This document shows, piece after piece, positions 19,294 through 28,526 of a stretch of DNA of 64,000 nucleotides (the first letter of the stretch is position 1; every line of letters begins with the position of its first letter). The translations under genes and the position numbers were made by a program. The notes under the pieces were generated by a model. It ran no database searches. It was not told where the DNA came from and saw nothing but the letters and a program-made list of their open reading frames with translations. The DNA is taken from positions 1 to 64,000 of the forward strand of contig JALHLQ010000022.1 in NCBI GenBank assembly GCA_022844485.1. The letters run 5' to 3'. The DNA is from Xanthobacteraceae bacterium (lineage in GTDB: Bacteria > Pseudomonadota > Alphaproteobacteria > Rhizobiales > Xanthobacteraceae).

Positions 19294-21933
19294 CTACTGC
19301 GCGGGCTCGACCCGCTTGTCGGCCGGTGCCGCGGCTTTGGCGACCGCGGTGCGCTGGGGAAGGACGATCGCTAGCCGGGTGGCAGCGTTGCGCCAGAAGA
19401 CAAACTCGTTCGCGCGCGATCCCTCCAGCAAGGCAATGACGACGGCTGCGGCAAAAGGCAGGCTTTGCACGACAAGCACCGCCGCGAACAGGTAGATCTC
19501 GCGCACTTCGTTGCGGTTGGTGGCAACTAGAACGATCGCTCCGGCGATCAGGAGGCCGGCCATCACGGCTTCCCAAAAAGCCTGGAAGTCACGGCCCTTG
19601 CTCACGCGGCCTCCTTTCGCCGTGCGGGCGAAAGGCAGGTGATCCTTGATCAACCCGTCGGCGACGGCGCGCGCAACGGTCCACTGAACAGACATCGCGG
19701 CAAACATCGCGATCAGCATCTGTCCGAGCGGGATGTGCACGCGCAGCCGGTAAAGCGCGGCAAAATGCATGATCGAGATCGCGAAAGCGGCAACGATCGG
19801 CAAGGTCAGGATCTTGTCGGGCACCGCAATTCCGACGAACGCGACGATTGGCACCCAGAGCAGGTTGAAGAGGGCGACAAGAACGCCAATGCTCTCCGCG
19901 CCAAGCCAGTTGAGCCAGCCGACCGCGAACTCGCGCTTCTGATCGCGTTTCAGCCGGCCGACGCCCGGCAGCAGGTGACGCCAGTGCTTCTTGACGATCT
20001 GCACGCCGCCATAGGCCCAGCGGTGCCGCTGCTTCTTGAAGGCCTCGAACGTATCCGGAAGCAGGCCGAAGCCATAGCGCCGGCGCGTGTATTCGGCGCG
20101 CCAGCCGAGCTCGAGGATGGACAGGCCGAGATCGGTGTCTTCGCAGATCGTATCGCTCGACCAGCCGCCCGCGGCTTCGAGCGCCGTGCGCCGGATCAAG
20201 CACATCGTGCCGTGCACCACGATGGCATTGGCTTCGTTCCGCTCGACCATGCCGATGTCGAAGAAACCGGCGTATTCGCCGTTCATGGCGTGGTGCATCA
20301 GCGTGCGATCGCCATCGCGGTGGTCCTGCGGTGCCTGCACGAGGCCGACCTCCGGATCGGCGAAGGCAGGCACGAGGTCTTTGAGCCAATCGGGGCTGAC
20401 AACATAGTCGGCATCGATGATGCCGATGATGCTGGCATCGGACGCAGTATTGGCCATCGCAAGGCGCAGCGCCCCGGCCTTGAAGCCGGGAAGATCGTCG
20501 GCACGGACGAACTTGAAGCGATCGCCAAGCGCGCGGCAGTGGTCCTCGACGGGCTGCCAGAATGCGGGGTCCGGCGTGTTGTTGATGACGACGACGCATT
20601 CGTAATTCGGGTAATCGAGCAGCGCGACCGCATCGAGCGTCTGCTTCAGCATGTCCGGCGGTTCGCGGTAGGCCGGGACGTGGATCGACACCTTCGGAAC
20701 GAAGTCGGCGGCGAGAACGGCGGGACCGAACAGCCGCCGGCCGGATTTTCCAAAGGCTACCGCGGCGATGTCTCCGATCCGCGACAGCGCGATGATGACA
20801 AGCGGCACAAGCAGGATGAGGCCCAAGCCGAGCGCGATGGCGGCGCCGGTCACGAAATAGGTGCCCTTCCAATACGCGAACACCGTGGCGGTCCAGGCCC
20901 CCACGACATGGGCGCCGGAGGCGAGCAAGGCCGCCTGTCCCCAGGTCACCGCCGCGAGCGACACGATTGGCAGCGAGAGCAAGAAGCCTACCAGCAGCGC
21001 GATGCCGGCGTTCTTCCAGTGCTCGGGGTTGTAAATCGGACCGGTCCAGGAAAACTTCTGCTGGCGCGAGGCGTCGAAGAGACCCCAATACGGGCCGACG
21101 CTTCCTTCGAACACCTTCCAGGGCTGATCGATGGCCTCGACAATGTTGTAGTCGATGCCGAGTGCCTCAGCGCGAGCGACAAAATCGCGGATGACTACGG
21201 CCTGCTCGATGCGGCCCGGATTGCCGTTCTTGAGATTGTATCCGCCGCTCGGCCAGCCGAACTCGGCGATGACGATGCGCTTGCCAGGAAACGCCTGCCG
21301 CAGCTTGTCATGGATCAGCACCGCCTGGTCGACCGCGACCTTTTCTGAAAAACCTTCCCAGTAAGGGAGAATGTGAGCGGCGATGAAATCCACCGCCGAG
21401 GCGAGTTCGGGATGCTCGATCCAGACATGCCAGATTTCGCCGGTGGTGACGGGAACATTCGACTCGCGCTTGACGCGCTGAATTAGCCGGATCAGTTCGT
21501 CGACTTTCTTCTCGCCACGGAACACTGTTTCGTTGCCGACGACAATGCCGTTGACGCTGCGGTTCCGCCGGGCGAGATCGAGGGCGGCGCGCAGCTCGCG
21601 CGTATTGCGCTGTTCGTCGTGGTCGATCCAGGCACCCACCGTGACCTTCAGCCCGAACTCGTCGGCAATTCCGGGAACAAGCTCAACGCCGCCGGTCGAC
21701 GAATAGGTGCGCACCGCGTGCGTTAACGGCGCGATCTTTCTCAGATCCGAGCGGATTTGCGCTGCAGTTGCACGCTGACCGGAGTCGGGATGGGCGGAGC
21801 CGGCGAACGGGGCGTAGGAGACGCTGGCGAGGGGACCTTCGATGTCGGGCGCCGTGGCCTGATCACTGACGAGCGCCCACAAAGCGGCATGCACGCACAT
21901 CACGAGCGCGAGGACAGCGAAGACGAGGCGCAT
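19294..21933 (-). CDS. ndvB: beta-glucan synthase with N-terminal GH17 domain and C-terminal GT2 domain (NdvB of the Bradyrhizobium type)
   Basis: The 879-residue membrane protein has an N-terminal anchor, a periplasmic GH17 domain (about 35-300) and a processive GT2 glycosyltransferase domain (about 420-700) with further membrane helices. GH17 catalytic residues are Glu135 (VVGNETVFRG) and Glu224 (IAEFGWPSGG). GT2 motifs are VSIHVPAYREP, the metal-binding IIDADYV, ICEDTDLG and QRHRW. In Bradyrhizobium and Pseudomonas such GH17-GT2 fusions make beta-1,3 glucans for the periplasm; the cytosolic domain would polymerise UDP-glucose and the GH17 domain would remodel or cyclise the chain. It is unlike the much larger beta-1,2-glucan NdvB of Sinorhizobium. 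The small exported-protein gene lies upstream on the same strand and an ndvC-like gene is divergent. Confidence 0.88.
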   Translation of the reverse strand: MRLVFAVLALVMCVHAALWALVSDQATAPDIEGPLASVSYAPFAGSAHPDSGQRATAAQIRSDLRKIAPLTHAVRTYSSTGGVELVPGIADEFGLKVTVGAWIDHDEQRNTRELRAALDLARRNRSVNGIVVGNETVFRGEKKVDELIRLIQRVKRESNVPVTTGEIWHVWIEHPELASAVDFIAAHILPYWEGFSEKVAVDQAVLIHDKLRQAFPGKRIVIAEFGWPSGGYNLKNGNPGRIEQAVVIRDFVARAEALGIDYNIVEAIDQPWKVFEGSVGPYWGLFDASRQQKFSWTGPIYNPEHWKNAGIALLVGFLLSLPIVSLAAVTWGQAALLASGAHVVGAWTATVFAYWKGTYFVTGAAIALGLGLILLVPLVIIALSRIGDIAAVAFGKSGRRLFGPAVLAADFVPKVSIHVPAYREPPDMLKQTLDAVALLDYPNYECVVVINNTPDPAFWQPVEDHCRALGDRFKFVRADDLPGFKAGALRLAMANTASDASIIGIIDADYVVSPDWLKDLVPAFADPEVGLVQAPQDHRDGDRTLMHHAMNGEYAGFFDIGMVERNEANAIVVHGTMCLIRRTALEAAGGWSSDTICEDTDLGLSILELGWRAEYTRRRYGFGLLPDTFEAFKKQRHRWAYGGVQIVKKHWRHLLPGVGRLKRDQKREFAVGWLNWLGAESIGVLVALFNLLWVPIVAFVGIAVPDKILTLPIVAAFAISIMHFAALYRLRVHIPLGQMLIAMFAAMSVQWTVARAVADGLIKDHLPFARTAKGGRVSKGRDFQAFWEAVMAGLLIAGAIVLVATNRNEVREIYLFAAVLVVQSLPFAAAVVIALLEGSRANEFVFWRNAATRLAIVLPQRTAVAKAAAPADKRVEPAQ

Positions 21934-22049
21934 TTCAGCGACCGGATGGGGCTAAAACCGCACAGACCCGAACCCGTCCCCTGGGCTCGACCGAAGCTTT
22001 CGTTTTCGCAACGACGTGCGAAGCAAGAACGTTCGGAGTAGGCGGCACG

Positions 22050-22078
22050 CACATAGCTTTGCGTGATGACGTTTTCAA
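22050..22078 (-). promoter_or_regulatory. possible sigma70-type promoter for the GH17-GT2 gene
   Basis: On the minus strand TTGAAA (22078-22073) is followed after exactly 17 bases by TATGTG (22055-22050). It sits about 117 bases before the ATG at 21933, inside the 287-base gap after the small exported-protein gene, so the glucan synthase may have its own promoter. Match to consensus is moderate and found by eye. Confidence 0.4.
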
Positions 22079-22220
22079 GGCGACCTGCGCGCGGATGCTG
22101 CAAATTGTTGACGGGATTACGCGGGTTAACGCTAACACGCGTGCTTGGTTCGATGAACAAACATGCAGCTTGTCGTGAGCTCGCCGCTTGCTTCGCGGGA
22201 GCTCCAGAATGCCGTTCAGC

Positions 22221-22715
22221 CTATTGCGGATTGCCGCCCGGTTGAGGCGCGGAACTGCCCGTTGCCTGCGGCGGCGATGCGACCGACGCGGGTGCCGTTG
22301 CCTGCTGTCCGGCCGGGTTGATCCAGCAGCCGTGGACCCGCGCGTTCAGGCTATCCGGTGCCTTCGGGTCGATATTGCCCAGCCTGACGACACAACGGAA
22401 CGCGGTCTGGATATGGCCGCCCGGGCAGCCAAAACGATCATAGAGGTCGAGGTGACGGAAGGCTGTGTCAAGGTCATCCCGCCACAGGAGGTTGACGACG
22501 CGCCGGCCGAGCCACACGCATTCCGGATGTCCGGCGGAACTCGTCAGAACGCGCGCCGCCTCGGCGAATTCGTCGGCTTTCTTCTTTTCGTCCTTGGCGG
22601 CGTCAGCCGCGCCCTGCGGCTTCGTCTCCTGCTTCTGCTCGCCGCTTTGGGCCAGAACAGAAGTTGCGGACGCAATGAGAAGAGCAACGGCGAAAACGGC
22701 GGCGGGCAAGCGCAT
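22221..22715 (-). CDS. small exported protein of the beta-1,3/1,6-glucan locus
   Basis: From ATG 22715 this 164-residue protein starts with a Sec signal peptide (MRLPAAVFAVALLIASATSVLA), then a charged Lys/Glu/Gln-rich stretch, and a compact Cys-containing core (HPECVWLGRRVVNLLWRDD, FGCPGGHIQTAFRCVVRLG, VHGCWINP) before a Pro/Ala/Gln tail. Four core cysteines could form disulphides in the periplasm. Similar proteins are labelled beta-1,3-beta-1,6-glucan biosynthesis proteins in related genomes, from memory; no catalytic motif is seen. It lies 287 bases upstream of the GH17-GT2 gene and 241 bases from the divergent GH17 gene, so a supporting role in glucan assembly or export is likely. An upstream in-frame start at 22790 would bury the signal peptide. 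Confidence 0.75.
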   Translation of the reverse strand: MRLPAAVFAVALLIASATSVLAQSGEQKQETKPQGAADAAKDEKKKADEFAEAARVLTSSAGHPECVWLGRRVVNLLWRDDLDTAFRHLDLYDRFGCPGGHIQTAFRCVVRLGNIDPKAPDSLNARVHGCWINPAGQQATAPASVASPPQATGSSAPQPGGNPQ

Positions 22716-22956
22716 GTTTCTGCACACTTCAAGAACACCGGCACACGGCCCTGCGTGGGCACCTGCCTGTTGGAACAGCGACCTGCTCACCGGAACTGGT
22801 CGGCATTAGGGCGGGGTGTGGAATGTACATTCCCGGATGCGCGCGGATTTGTCCAGCAATTCCGGCAAGTTTGGTTGACCGTCGCTTGGCAATTGTGGCG
22901 TGCCGGGCTAAGCGGGCCGGAACTTCTCACGGCCAGCGATTGGAGCAGCTCCTTCC

Positions 22957-24564
22957 ATGCGAACCGCACTTGCGTTCTTTGCCCCAGTGGCCGCCCTGAT
23001 CGGGGCCGGATGGGGGTGGCTTGGCGCGCCGGTCGGAATGCCGCCATCGCCCTTGGGGATGAACGAAAAGCTCTACTGCCTGTCATACGCGCCGTTTCGG
23101 GACGGGCAGACCCCGCTCAACATCACGACCCGGATCTCGGCGGCGCAAATTGACGACGACCTGGCGCGCCTCGCCAGGGTCACCGGTTGCGTGCGCACCT
23201 ATTCGACCGACCTCGGTCTCGACCAGGTGCCGGAGATCGCCCGCCGACACGGGCTGAAGGTGATGCAGGGATTGTGGCTGAGCAGCAACGCGGCGCGGAA
23301 CCGGACGGAGGTGGAAGCTGCGGTGGCCCTCGCGAACAAGCATCCGGATGTGATCCGCGCGGTGATCGTCGGCAATGAAGTGCTTCTTCGTGGCGAGATG
23401 TCCGGCGCCGATCTTGCGAACACCCTCCGCAGCGTCAAGGCGCAGGTTCGCACGCCCGTCACCTATGCCGATGTGTGGGAATTCTGGCTGCGGCACCGGG
23501 ATCTTACCAATGCCGCCGATTTCGTCACCATTCACATCCTGCCGTATTGGGAAGACGTCCCGATCTCCGCGCGGAAATCCGTCGAACACGTCCGGTCCAT
23601 CCGCAACAAGGTCGCCGCCGAATTTCCCGGAAAGGAGGTCGTCATCGGCGAAGTGGGCTGGCCGAGTGCCGGACGAATGCGCGAAAGCGCCCTGCCGTCA
23701 CCCGCGAACCAAGCCCGGGTGATTCACGACGTCGTCGCGCTCGGCAAGCAGGAGGGTTGGCCGGTCAATGTCATCGAGGCGTTCGACCAGCCATGGAAAC
23801 GGCAACTCGAGGGAACCGTGGGCGGGCACTGGGGGCTGTTCGACGCGCAGACACGCGCGATCAAGTTCGAATGGGGCCGCGCGGTTTCCAATCATCCCTC
23901 TTGGCCGTTGCAGGCGCTCAGCGGTGTTGTGCTTGCCTTGCTTGTGTTCGCCGCGGCGGTTGGGGGCGACAAAACCATTGCTCCGATCCCGACGACTGTT
24001 TGGGGCGGCGTCGCTTTGGTTGCGGCGGTCGCCGGGCTCTTGGCCCCGTGGGCGGTTGAAAATGCGCTGCTCGAAAGCCTCGGGCCAAGCGGCGTGCTCA
24101 GGTCCGGTGCATTGGCCGCGCTTGCCGTCGCGGCTCCGATCATCGTCGCCGCCGCGCTTTCGCGAGCGATCGCGCTCCCGAGCTTCGCGCGCACGCTTGC
24201 GCGCCCGGATCGTGCCACGCGGCCCCCTCTGCGTGTTGCGCTTGGGCTTGTTTTCGTGGCGCTGGCCGTCCTGTCGATCCAGGTCGCGCTCGGGCTCGTG
24301 TTCGATCCCCGTTATCGTGATTTTCCGTTCGCCGCGCTGACTTCAGCCACGGTCCCTTTCCTTGCGCTCCTGCTGCTCGGCTCGCGCCGGGGTGGCGCCC
24401 GGGGGTCGGCGGAGACGATCGGTGCCGCCGTGCTGGCCGGCTCCTCGGTCTATATCGCCTTCAACGAAAGCTTCTCCAACTGGCAGTCCCTTTGGCTTTG
24501 CGCGGCGCTCATCATGCTCGCGTTCACACTGTATCGGACACGGGACGGGCAAGGCTCAGGATGA
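22957..24564 (+). CDS. ndvC: membrane-anchored GH17 glucan-modifying enzyme (NdvC-like)
   Basis: The 535-residue protein has an N-terminal hydrophobic segment, a GH17 domain (about 35-310) and a multi-helix membrane tail (about 315-530) with no glycosyltransferase domain. Catalytic glutamates are Glu141 (VGNEVLLRGE) and Glu232 (IGEVGWPSAG). In Bradyrhizobium, NdvC is a GH17 protein needed for the beta-1,6 branches of periplasmic cyclic beta-glucan; this architecture fits that role as a transglycosylase. It is divergent from the small exported-protein and ndvB-like genes across 241 bases, giving a compact three-gene glucan locus. The last 41 bases overlap the 3' end of the convergent small membrane protein gene. 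Confidence 0.83.
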   Translation: MRTALAFFAPVAALIGAGWGWLGAPVGMPPSPLGMNEKLYCLSYAPFRDGQTPLNITTRISAAQIDDDLARLARVTGCVRTYSTDLGLDQVPEIARRHGLKVMQGLWLSSNAARNRTEVEAAVALANKHPDVIRAVIVGNEVLLRGEMSGADLANTLRSVKAQVRTPVTYADVWEFWLRHRDLTNAADFVTIHILPYWEDVPISARKSVEHVRSIRNKVAAEFPGKEVVIGEVGWPSAGRMRESALPSPANQARVIHDVVALGKQEGWPVNVIEAFDQPWKRQLEGTVGGHWGLFDAQTRAIKFEWGRAVSNHPSWPLQALSGVVLALLVFAAAVGGDKTIAPIPTTVWGGVALVAAVAGLLAPWAVENALLESLGPSGVLRSGALAALAVAAPIIVAAALSRAIALPSFARTLARPDRATRPPLRVALGLVFVALAVLSIQVALGLVFDPRYRDFPFAALTSATVPFLALLLLGSRRGGARGSAETIGAAVLAGSSVYIAFNESFSNWQSLWLCAALIMLAFTLYRTRDGQGSG

Positions 24565-24916
24565 GCAGTCCGGCGGCCAGCGCCGACAGGTTGACGTTGT
24601 AGAGCACAATGCCGAACGCCGCCGCAGTCAGTGACAGCAGCGTGAGGACGAGCGAAGGCCGGATCAGATTGAGGATCGCGGTCGCCAAGGCGACGATTCC
24701 AAATACCGAATATTGAAACAACATGATGGTGACCCTGCGCGTGAAGCAAAGCCAGGTGTCGAGACCGGCCTGACAGGCGAGCCCGACCTGCGAGTTCTCG
24801 ATCGCGAGGTAGCGCAGATAGAGCGCGTAGCCCAGACAGATCAGTCCTGCGGCAATCAGCCAGTTGGTCTGGCGCGCAGTGGGGAGAAAAAGCCGGCGGG
24901 GCTGTTCGTGATCCAT
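24524..24916 (-). CDS. small inner-membrane protein of unknown function
   Basis: The 130-residue protein, from ATG 24916, has a polar N-terminus (MDHEQPRRLFLPTARQ) and about four hydrophobic helices: WLIAAGLICLGYALYL, an ITIMLFQYSVFGIVALATAI region, LVLTLLSLTAAAFGIVLYN, and ALAAGLLILSLA. Two cysteines (CQAG and WLCF) lie in the first outside loop and could pair. No family is recognised. The reading frame opens two codons earlier with TTG, which is less likely. It overlaps the end of the convergent GH17 gene and lies 38 bases downstream of the EamA gene, possibly in its transcript. Confidence 0.7.
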   Translation of the reverse strand: MDHEQPRRLFLPTARQTNWLIAAGLICLGYALYLRYLAIENSQVGLACQAGLDTWLCFTRRVTIMLFQYSVFGIVALATAILNLIRPSLVLTLLSLTAAAFGIVLYNVNLSALAAGLLILSLARPVSDTV

Positions 24917-24954
24917 GCGCAAAATATGGCGCCTGACGACCCGACGGGCAATGT

Positions 24955-25884
24955 TCAGCCGCCGCGCATCTCAGTGCCGGACATGGTGTCCATCATCTCC
25001 GAGCGCGTCGCCAGGGCGATGCCGCCGACCACGAGCCCAAGGCCGAGCGCGTGATACCAGTGGAAGGCTTCGCCAAGAAAGGTGATCGCGAGCGCAATCC
25101 CATAGACCGGCATGAGATAGAGGAACACGCTGGTCACCGATGGGCCCACGGCCTTCACCCCGTACTGATAGGCCGAGAACGCGAGGACGGACGGGAACAC
25201 CGCCAGCGTCAAGACGCTGATCCATGCTGACGGCGCGGTCGGAATACTGGCTTCACGCCAGGTCTCCCAGGCTGCGAACGGCAGGAGCCAAAACGTCCCG
25301 GCCGCGGCAATGGCGAAGAAGGACACGAGCGTCGGTACGGCCTGGATCGCCTTTCGCTGGAGCACGAGCGAATAGACGGCCCAAGCGGTCGCCGCGATCG
25401 CCGCCCACAGGTCGCCCGGGTTGAGACGGAGGGACAGGAGCGTTCCGGGGTTGCCGCGCAGGACGATGGCTGCAACGCCGGCAATCCCCATGGCGACGCC
25501 GACGGCCTGCAGCGGTCGCAGGGGCTTGCGGGACAGGAGGGCGTCGAGGAGGACGACGATCACCGGCGCGCCCGCATAGATCAGCGTCGTGTTCGTCGCC
25601 GTAGTCTGTTGAAGAGCCACATAGAGAAGACCGCCGCAGACCCACATGCCGAGGAAGCCAAGGACCAGGACGGTGCCGGCGCCCGCGCGAAGCGCACCGG
25701 CGTGAGCGCGGATGCTCGCCCGGGCGATCGACAGCAAGATGACGGACGCCAAGAACCAACGCAGGAAAGCGAGCGTCCAGGGAGGCACCGTGTCCACGAC
25801 CGCGCGCCCGATCACCGGGTTCATCGCAAAGAACAGCGGCATCAAAAGAAGGATCAGATAAGCGCGCGCAGGGCTGTCGGACAT
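24955..25884 (-). CDS. EamA / drug-metabolite transporter family permease
   Basis: The 309-residue protein shows ten hydrophobic segments arranged as two EamA repeats: the first begins YLILLLMPLFFAMNPVIGR, contains PPWTLAFLRWFLAS and ends QQTTATNTTLIYAGAPVIVVLLDALL; the second starts LWAAIAATAWAVYSLVLQRK and ends VFLYLMPVYGIALAITFLGE. This inner-membrane family exports metabolites or amino acids; the substrate cannot be told from sequence. The start ATG at 25884 gives a standard MSDSPARAY N-terminus. Downstream on the same strand is the small membrane protein gene; upstream is the coiled-coil protein, 85 bases away. Confidence 0.9.
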   Translation of the reverse strand: MSDSPARAYLILLLMPLFFAMNPVIGRAVVDTVPPWTLAFLRWFLASVILLSIARASIRAHAGALRAGAGTVLVLGFLGMWVCGGLLYVALQQTTATNTTLIYAGAPVIVVLLDALLSRKPLRPLQAVGVAMGIAGVAAIVLRGNPGTLLSLRLNPGDLWAAIAATAWAVYSLVLQRKAIQAVPTLVSFFAIAAAGTFWLLPFAAWETWREASIPTAPSAWISVLTLAVFPSVLAFSAYQYGVKAVGPSVTSVFLYLMPVYGIALAITFLGEAFHWYHALGLGLVVGGIALATRSEMMDTMSGTEMRGG

Positions 25885-25969
25885 GATGGCTCCAGGCGGG
25901 CGCTCGTCTACGCGCCGCGCCGACCTGCGGCAAGCAACGCCCCTGCATGGCTCGATTGCGGATGGAGTG

Positions 25970-26899
25970 CTACCTCAGCGCCAAACGCTGCCCGTCGAAG
26001 ACCGTCGGCTGGCAGGCGATGCCCGACACCGCGAGCGCTGCGCAATAGCGCGCCGCCGCGGCGGCATTGGCGAGCGGACCGGCGACGAGCCGCAGTTCGA
26101 GGATGCTCGGTTTCTGCCCTTCACGGATCGCGACTACCGGCCGCAATCCCTCGAGGAGGGCGGAATGATTGCCGCGCAGTGACATCCAGAGGCTGCGGAG
26201 ACCATCAATCGAAACGTCGCCTCCAAGGTCGATACCGAATTCCGTTTTCGAGACCGGCGTGTCCGACTGAGAGGGCGTCGCGGCAGCTTGAGGCATCGGC
26301 CTTGCCGCCGACGGCAGCGCCGCGTGCACCTGAACAGGAGGCGAGGGGTCCTGAGCGGTCTGCCCGCTCTGTCGCGAGGCTGACGGCGCGGGCATCGGCG
26401 GGGCGATCTGAGGGGCTATCGCGGCGGCGCTTTGAGCCGCTGCCGAAGTCGGAACGCTCATTGGACCGAGGAGCGGAGCCGGCGGCAAGGGTGACGCAGC
26501 GGGACCGACCGCCTGCGAGCGGGACGCCGGATGCAACGACCCGGTGACCGACCCGGTGACCTCTTCCAGGTTTCGTTCGAGCATCCCGATCCGCGAGAGC
26601 AAGCGGTCGCGATCGTTGGCCAGATCGCGCAAGGCAAGCGCGAGCCGGCGCATCTCTGCTTCCGCCTCTGCGGATTTGCGGGACTGCGAGGGCCCGCCCG
26701 CCAGACTCCTGGCGCCGTCCACGCGAAGCTCCGCCAGGCGCTGCGATCCGACCTGAGTCCAGGCGGCGACCATAACCAGGAGCGTGGCGACGAAAGCTGA
26801 GCCGCCCCACACGAGAAAACGCCACGCTTGCTGGGGAATCAACGGGCCGCCGTCGACAAAATCCGGATCAATGGTGGTGCGGGCGTAACGCTCCGCCAT
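25970..26899 (-). CDS. single-span membrane protein with coiled coil and proline/alanine-rich linker
   Basis: The 309-residue protein has a cytosolic N-terminus (MAERYARTTIDPDF), one membrane helix (about 29-48, FLVWGGSAFVATLLVMVAAW), a predicted coiled coil around 75-120 (AEAEMRRLALALRDLANDRDRLLSRIGMLERNLEEV), a long Pro/Ala/Ser-rich linker to about 220, and a folded C-terminal domain of about 85 residues ending CQPTVFDGQRLALR. The C-terminal LRLVAGPLANAAAAARYCAAL pattern resembles SPOR-type peptidoglycan-binding domains, suggesting a cell-envelope role, but this is inference. It is divergent from glmU across 126 bases. Confidence 0.75.
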   Translation of the reverse strand: MAERYARTTIDPDFVDGGPLIPQQAWRFLVWGGSAFVATLLVMVAAWTQVGSQRLAELRVDGARSLAGGPSQSRKSAEAEAEMRRLALALRDLANDRDRLLSRIGMLERNLEEVTGSVTGSLHPASRSQAVGPAASPLPPAPLLGPMSVPTSAAAQSAAAIAPQIAPPMPAPSASRQSGQTAQDPSPPVQVHAALPSAARPMPQAAATPSQSDTPVSKTEFGIDLGGDVSIDGLRSLWMSLRGNHSALLEGLRPVVAIREGQKPSILELRLVAGPLANAAAAARYCAALAVSGIACQPTVFDGQRLALR

Positions 26900-27025
26900 G
26901 GCAATTCTCCGAATCAGACGGACAAATTAGCAGAATTCGCGGGCCTCCCAACGACGCTCCCCTCGCATCCCGGTCTTTCGCACAGAACACGATCCGGTTA
27001 AGAGGAGCCACAACCAAGGGTGATC

Positions 27026-28381
27026 ATGACCGAGCGGACCTGCCTTGTCGTGGTGCTTGCCGCGGGCGAAGGCACGCGCATGCGGTCGCGGCTGCCGAAA
27101 GTGCTGCACCGGATCGCCGGCGAAAGCCTCCTGGCGCATGTCTTGCGGGCGGTCACAAGCGCCGGTCCGACGAGGGTTGCCGTTATTGTCGGGCCCGGTC
27201 ACGCCGAGGTTGAAGGCGAGGCGAGGCGCATCGCGCCGATGGTCGAGAGCTTCGTCCAGTCGGAGCGGCGCGGGACCGCGCATGCCGTGCTCTGCGCCCG
27301 GAAGGCGTTTTCGGGGGGCGATGACGTTCTTGTGGTGTTCGGCGATACACCGCTGGTCCGCGCGGTGACGCTGACGCGGTTGCACGCCGCACTGACCGGC
27401 GCGGCCGTGGCGGTCCTGGGCTTCCGGCCGCAGGATCCCGCCGGCTACGGCCGTCTTATCGTCCAGGGGGGCGAACTCGTCGCGATCCGCGAAGACAAGG
27501 ATGCCGACGAGCGGGAGCGCGCCGTTACTCTGTGCAATGGCGGCCTGATGGCCCTTCGCGGGGATGTCGCGCTGCATATTCTCGACGCAATCGAAGACAA
27601 GAACGCGAAAAACGAGTTCTATCTCACGGACGCCGTCGCGATTGCGCGTCGCATGGGGCTGAGAGCCGTCGCGCTCGAAGCCGAGGAGGACGAGGTGCGC
27701 GGTATCAACACGCGGGCTCAGCTCGCTGAAGCCGAAGCGGTCCTGCAGCAGCGCCTGCGCGCCGAGGCGCTGGACAAAGGCGTAACCATGACCGCGCCGG
27801 AAACCGTGTTTCTCTGCGCGGACACCGTTCTCGGCCGCGACATCGTCATCGAGCCCTTTGTCGTGTTCGGTCCGGGCGTCGTCGTGGAAGACGAGGCGGT
27901 GATCCATTCGTTCTCGCATTTGGAGGGCGCCTATGTCGGGCCGGGTGCCTCTGTCGGCCCGTATGCGCGGCTGCGGCCGGGGACGCGGCTTGGCGCGGGC
28001 GCAAAAATCGGAAACTTCGTGGAGACCAAAGCCGCCGTGATCGGCTCCGGCGCCAAGGCGAACCACCTGACCTATCTGGGGGACGCGACGGTCGGGGAGG
28101 GCGCCAATGTCGGCGCCGGTACGATCACCTGCAATTACGACGGCGTGTCGAAACACACGACCGAGATCGGCAAGGGAGCGTTCATTGGCTCGAACTCGGC
28201 CTTGGTCGCGCCGGTGAAAATCGGCGAGGGCGCCTATGTCGGCTCAGGCTCCGTCATCACACGCGACGTTCCCGCCGACGCGCTGGCCGTCGAGCGAAGT
28301 GCGCAAGTGGTTAAAGAAGGGTGGGCGGCGAGGTTCCGTGCCCTCAAGGGCGTGCTGAAAAAGACGAATTCGCCGAGCTAG
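27026..28381 (+). CDS. glmU: bifunctional UDP-N-acetylglucosamine pyrophosphorylase / glucosamine-1-phosphate N-acetyltransferase
   Basis: GlmU makes UDP-GlcNAc, the precursor of peptidoglycan and lipopolysaccharide: the C-terminal domain acetylates glucosamine-1-phosphate and the N-terminal domain adds UMP. The 451-residue protein has the nucleotidyltransferase signature [18 protein letters not shown] at the N-terminus and a left-handed beta-helix of hexapeptide repeats in the C-terminal half ([33 protein letters not shown]). ATG 27026 is chosen since AAGGG stands six bases before it; an in-frame GTG lies two codons upstream. glmS follows after 145 bases, so the amino-sugar pathway is grouped here. 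Confidence 0.97.
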   Translation: MTERTCLVVVLAAGEGTRMRSRLPKVLHRIAGESLLAHVLRAVTSAGPTRVAVIVGPGHAEVEGEARRIAPMVESFVQSERRGTAHAVLCARKAFSGGDDVLVVFGDTPLVRAVTLTRLHAALTGAAVAVLGFRPQDPAGYGRLIVQGGELVAIREDKDADERERAVTLCNGGLMALRGDVALHILDAIEDKNAKNEFYLTDAVAIARRMGLRAVALEAEEDEVRGINTRAQLAEAEAVLQQRLRAEALDKGVTMTAPETVFLCADTVLGRDIVIEPFVVFGPGVVVEDEAVIHSFSHLEGAYVGPGASVGPYARLRPGTRLGAGAKIGNFVETKAAVIGSGAKANHLTYLGDATVGEGANVGAGTITCNYDGVSKHTTEIGKGAFIGSNSALVAPVKIGEGAYVGSGSVITRDVPADALAVERSAQVVKEGWAARFRALKGVLKKTNSPS

Positions 28382-28526
28382 TTGTCCAAATGTTGGAATT
28401 GAAAGACCGCCGGTAGCAGCGCGAAACCTGTCACGGGCCGAAAGGTTTTGTGACTTGGATGCGCCATTAGCGCGACTTAAACAGGCATCGGCCGAAAGTC
28501 GGCCACTTGACAGGAGCTATCGCCGC

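Noticed and set aside
19294..21933. Cyclic beta-1,2-glucan synthase (Sinorhizobium NdvB type)
   Set aside because: The protein is far too short (879 against about 2800 residues) and carries a GH17 domain, which points to beta-1,3 linkages.
28455..28526. Upstream start of glmS adding 24 residues
   Set aside because: It would bury the catalytic N-terminal Cys that must be exposed after Met removal; CAGGAG before 28527 supports the shorter form.
28382..28526. glmS ribozyme upstream of glmS
   Set aside because: The 145-base leader is too short and lacks the pseudoknotted core; this ribozyme is found mainly in Firmicutes.
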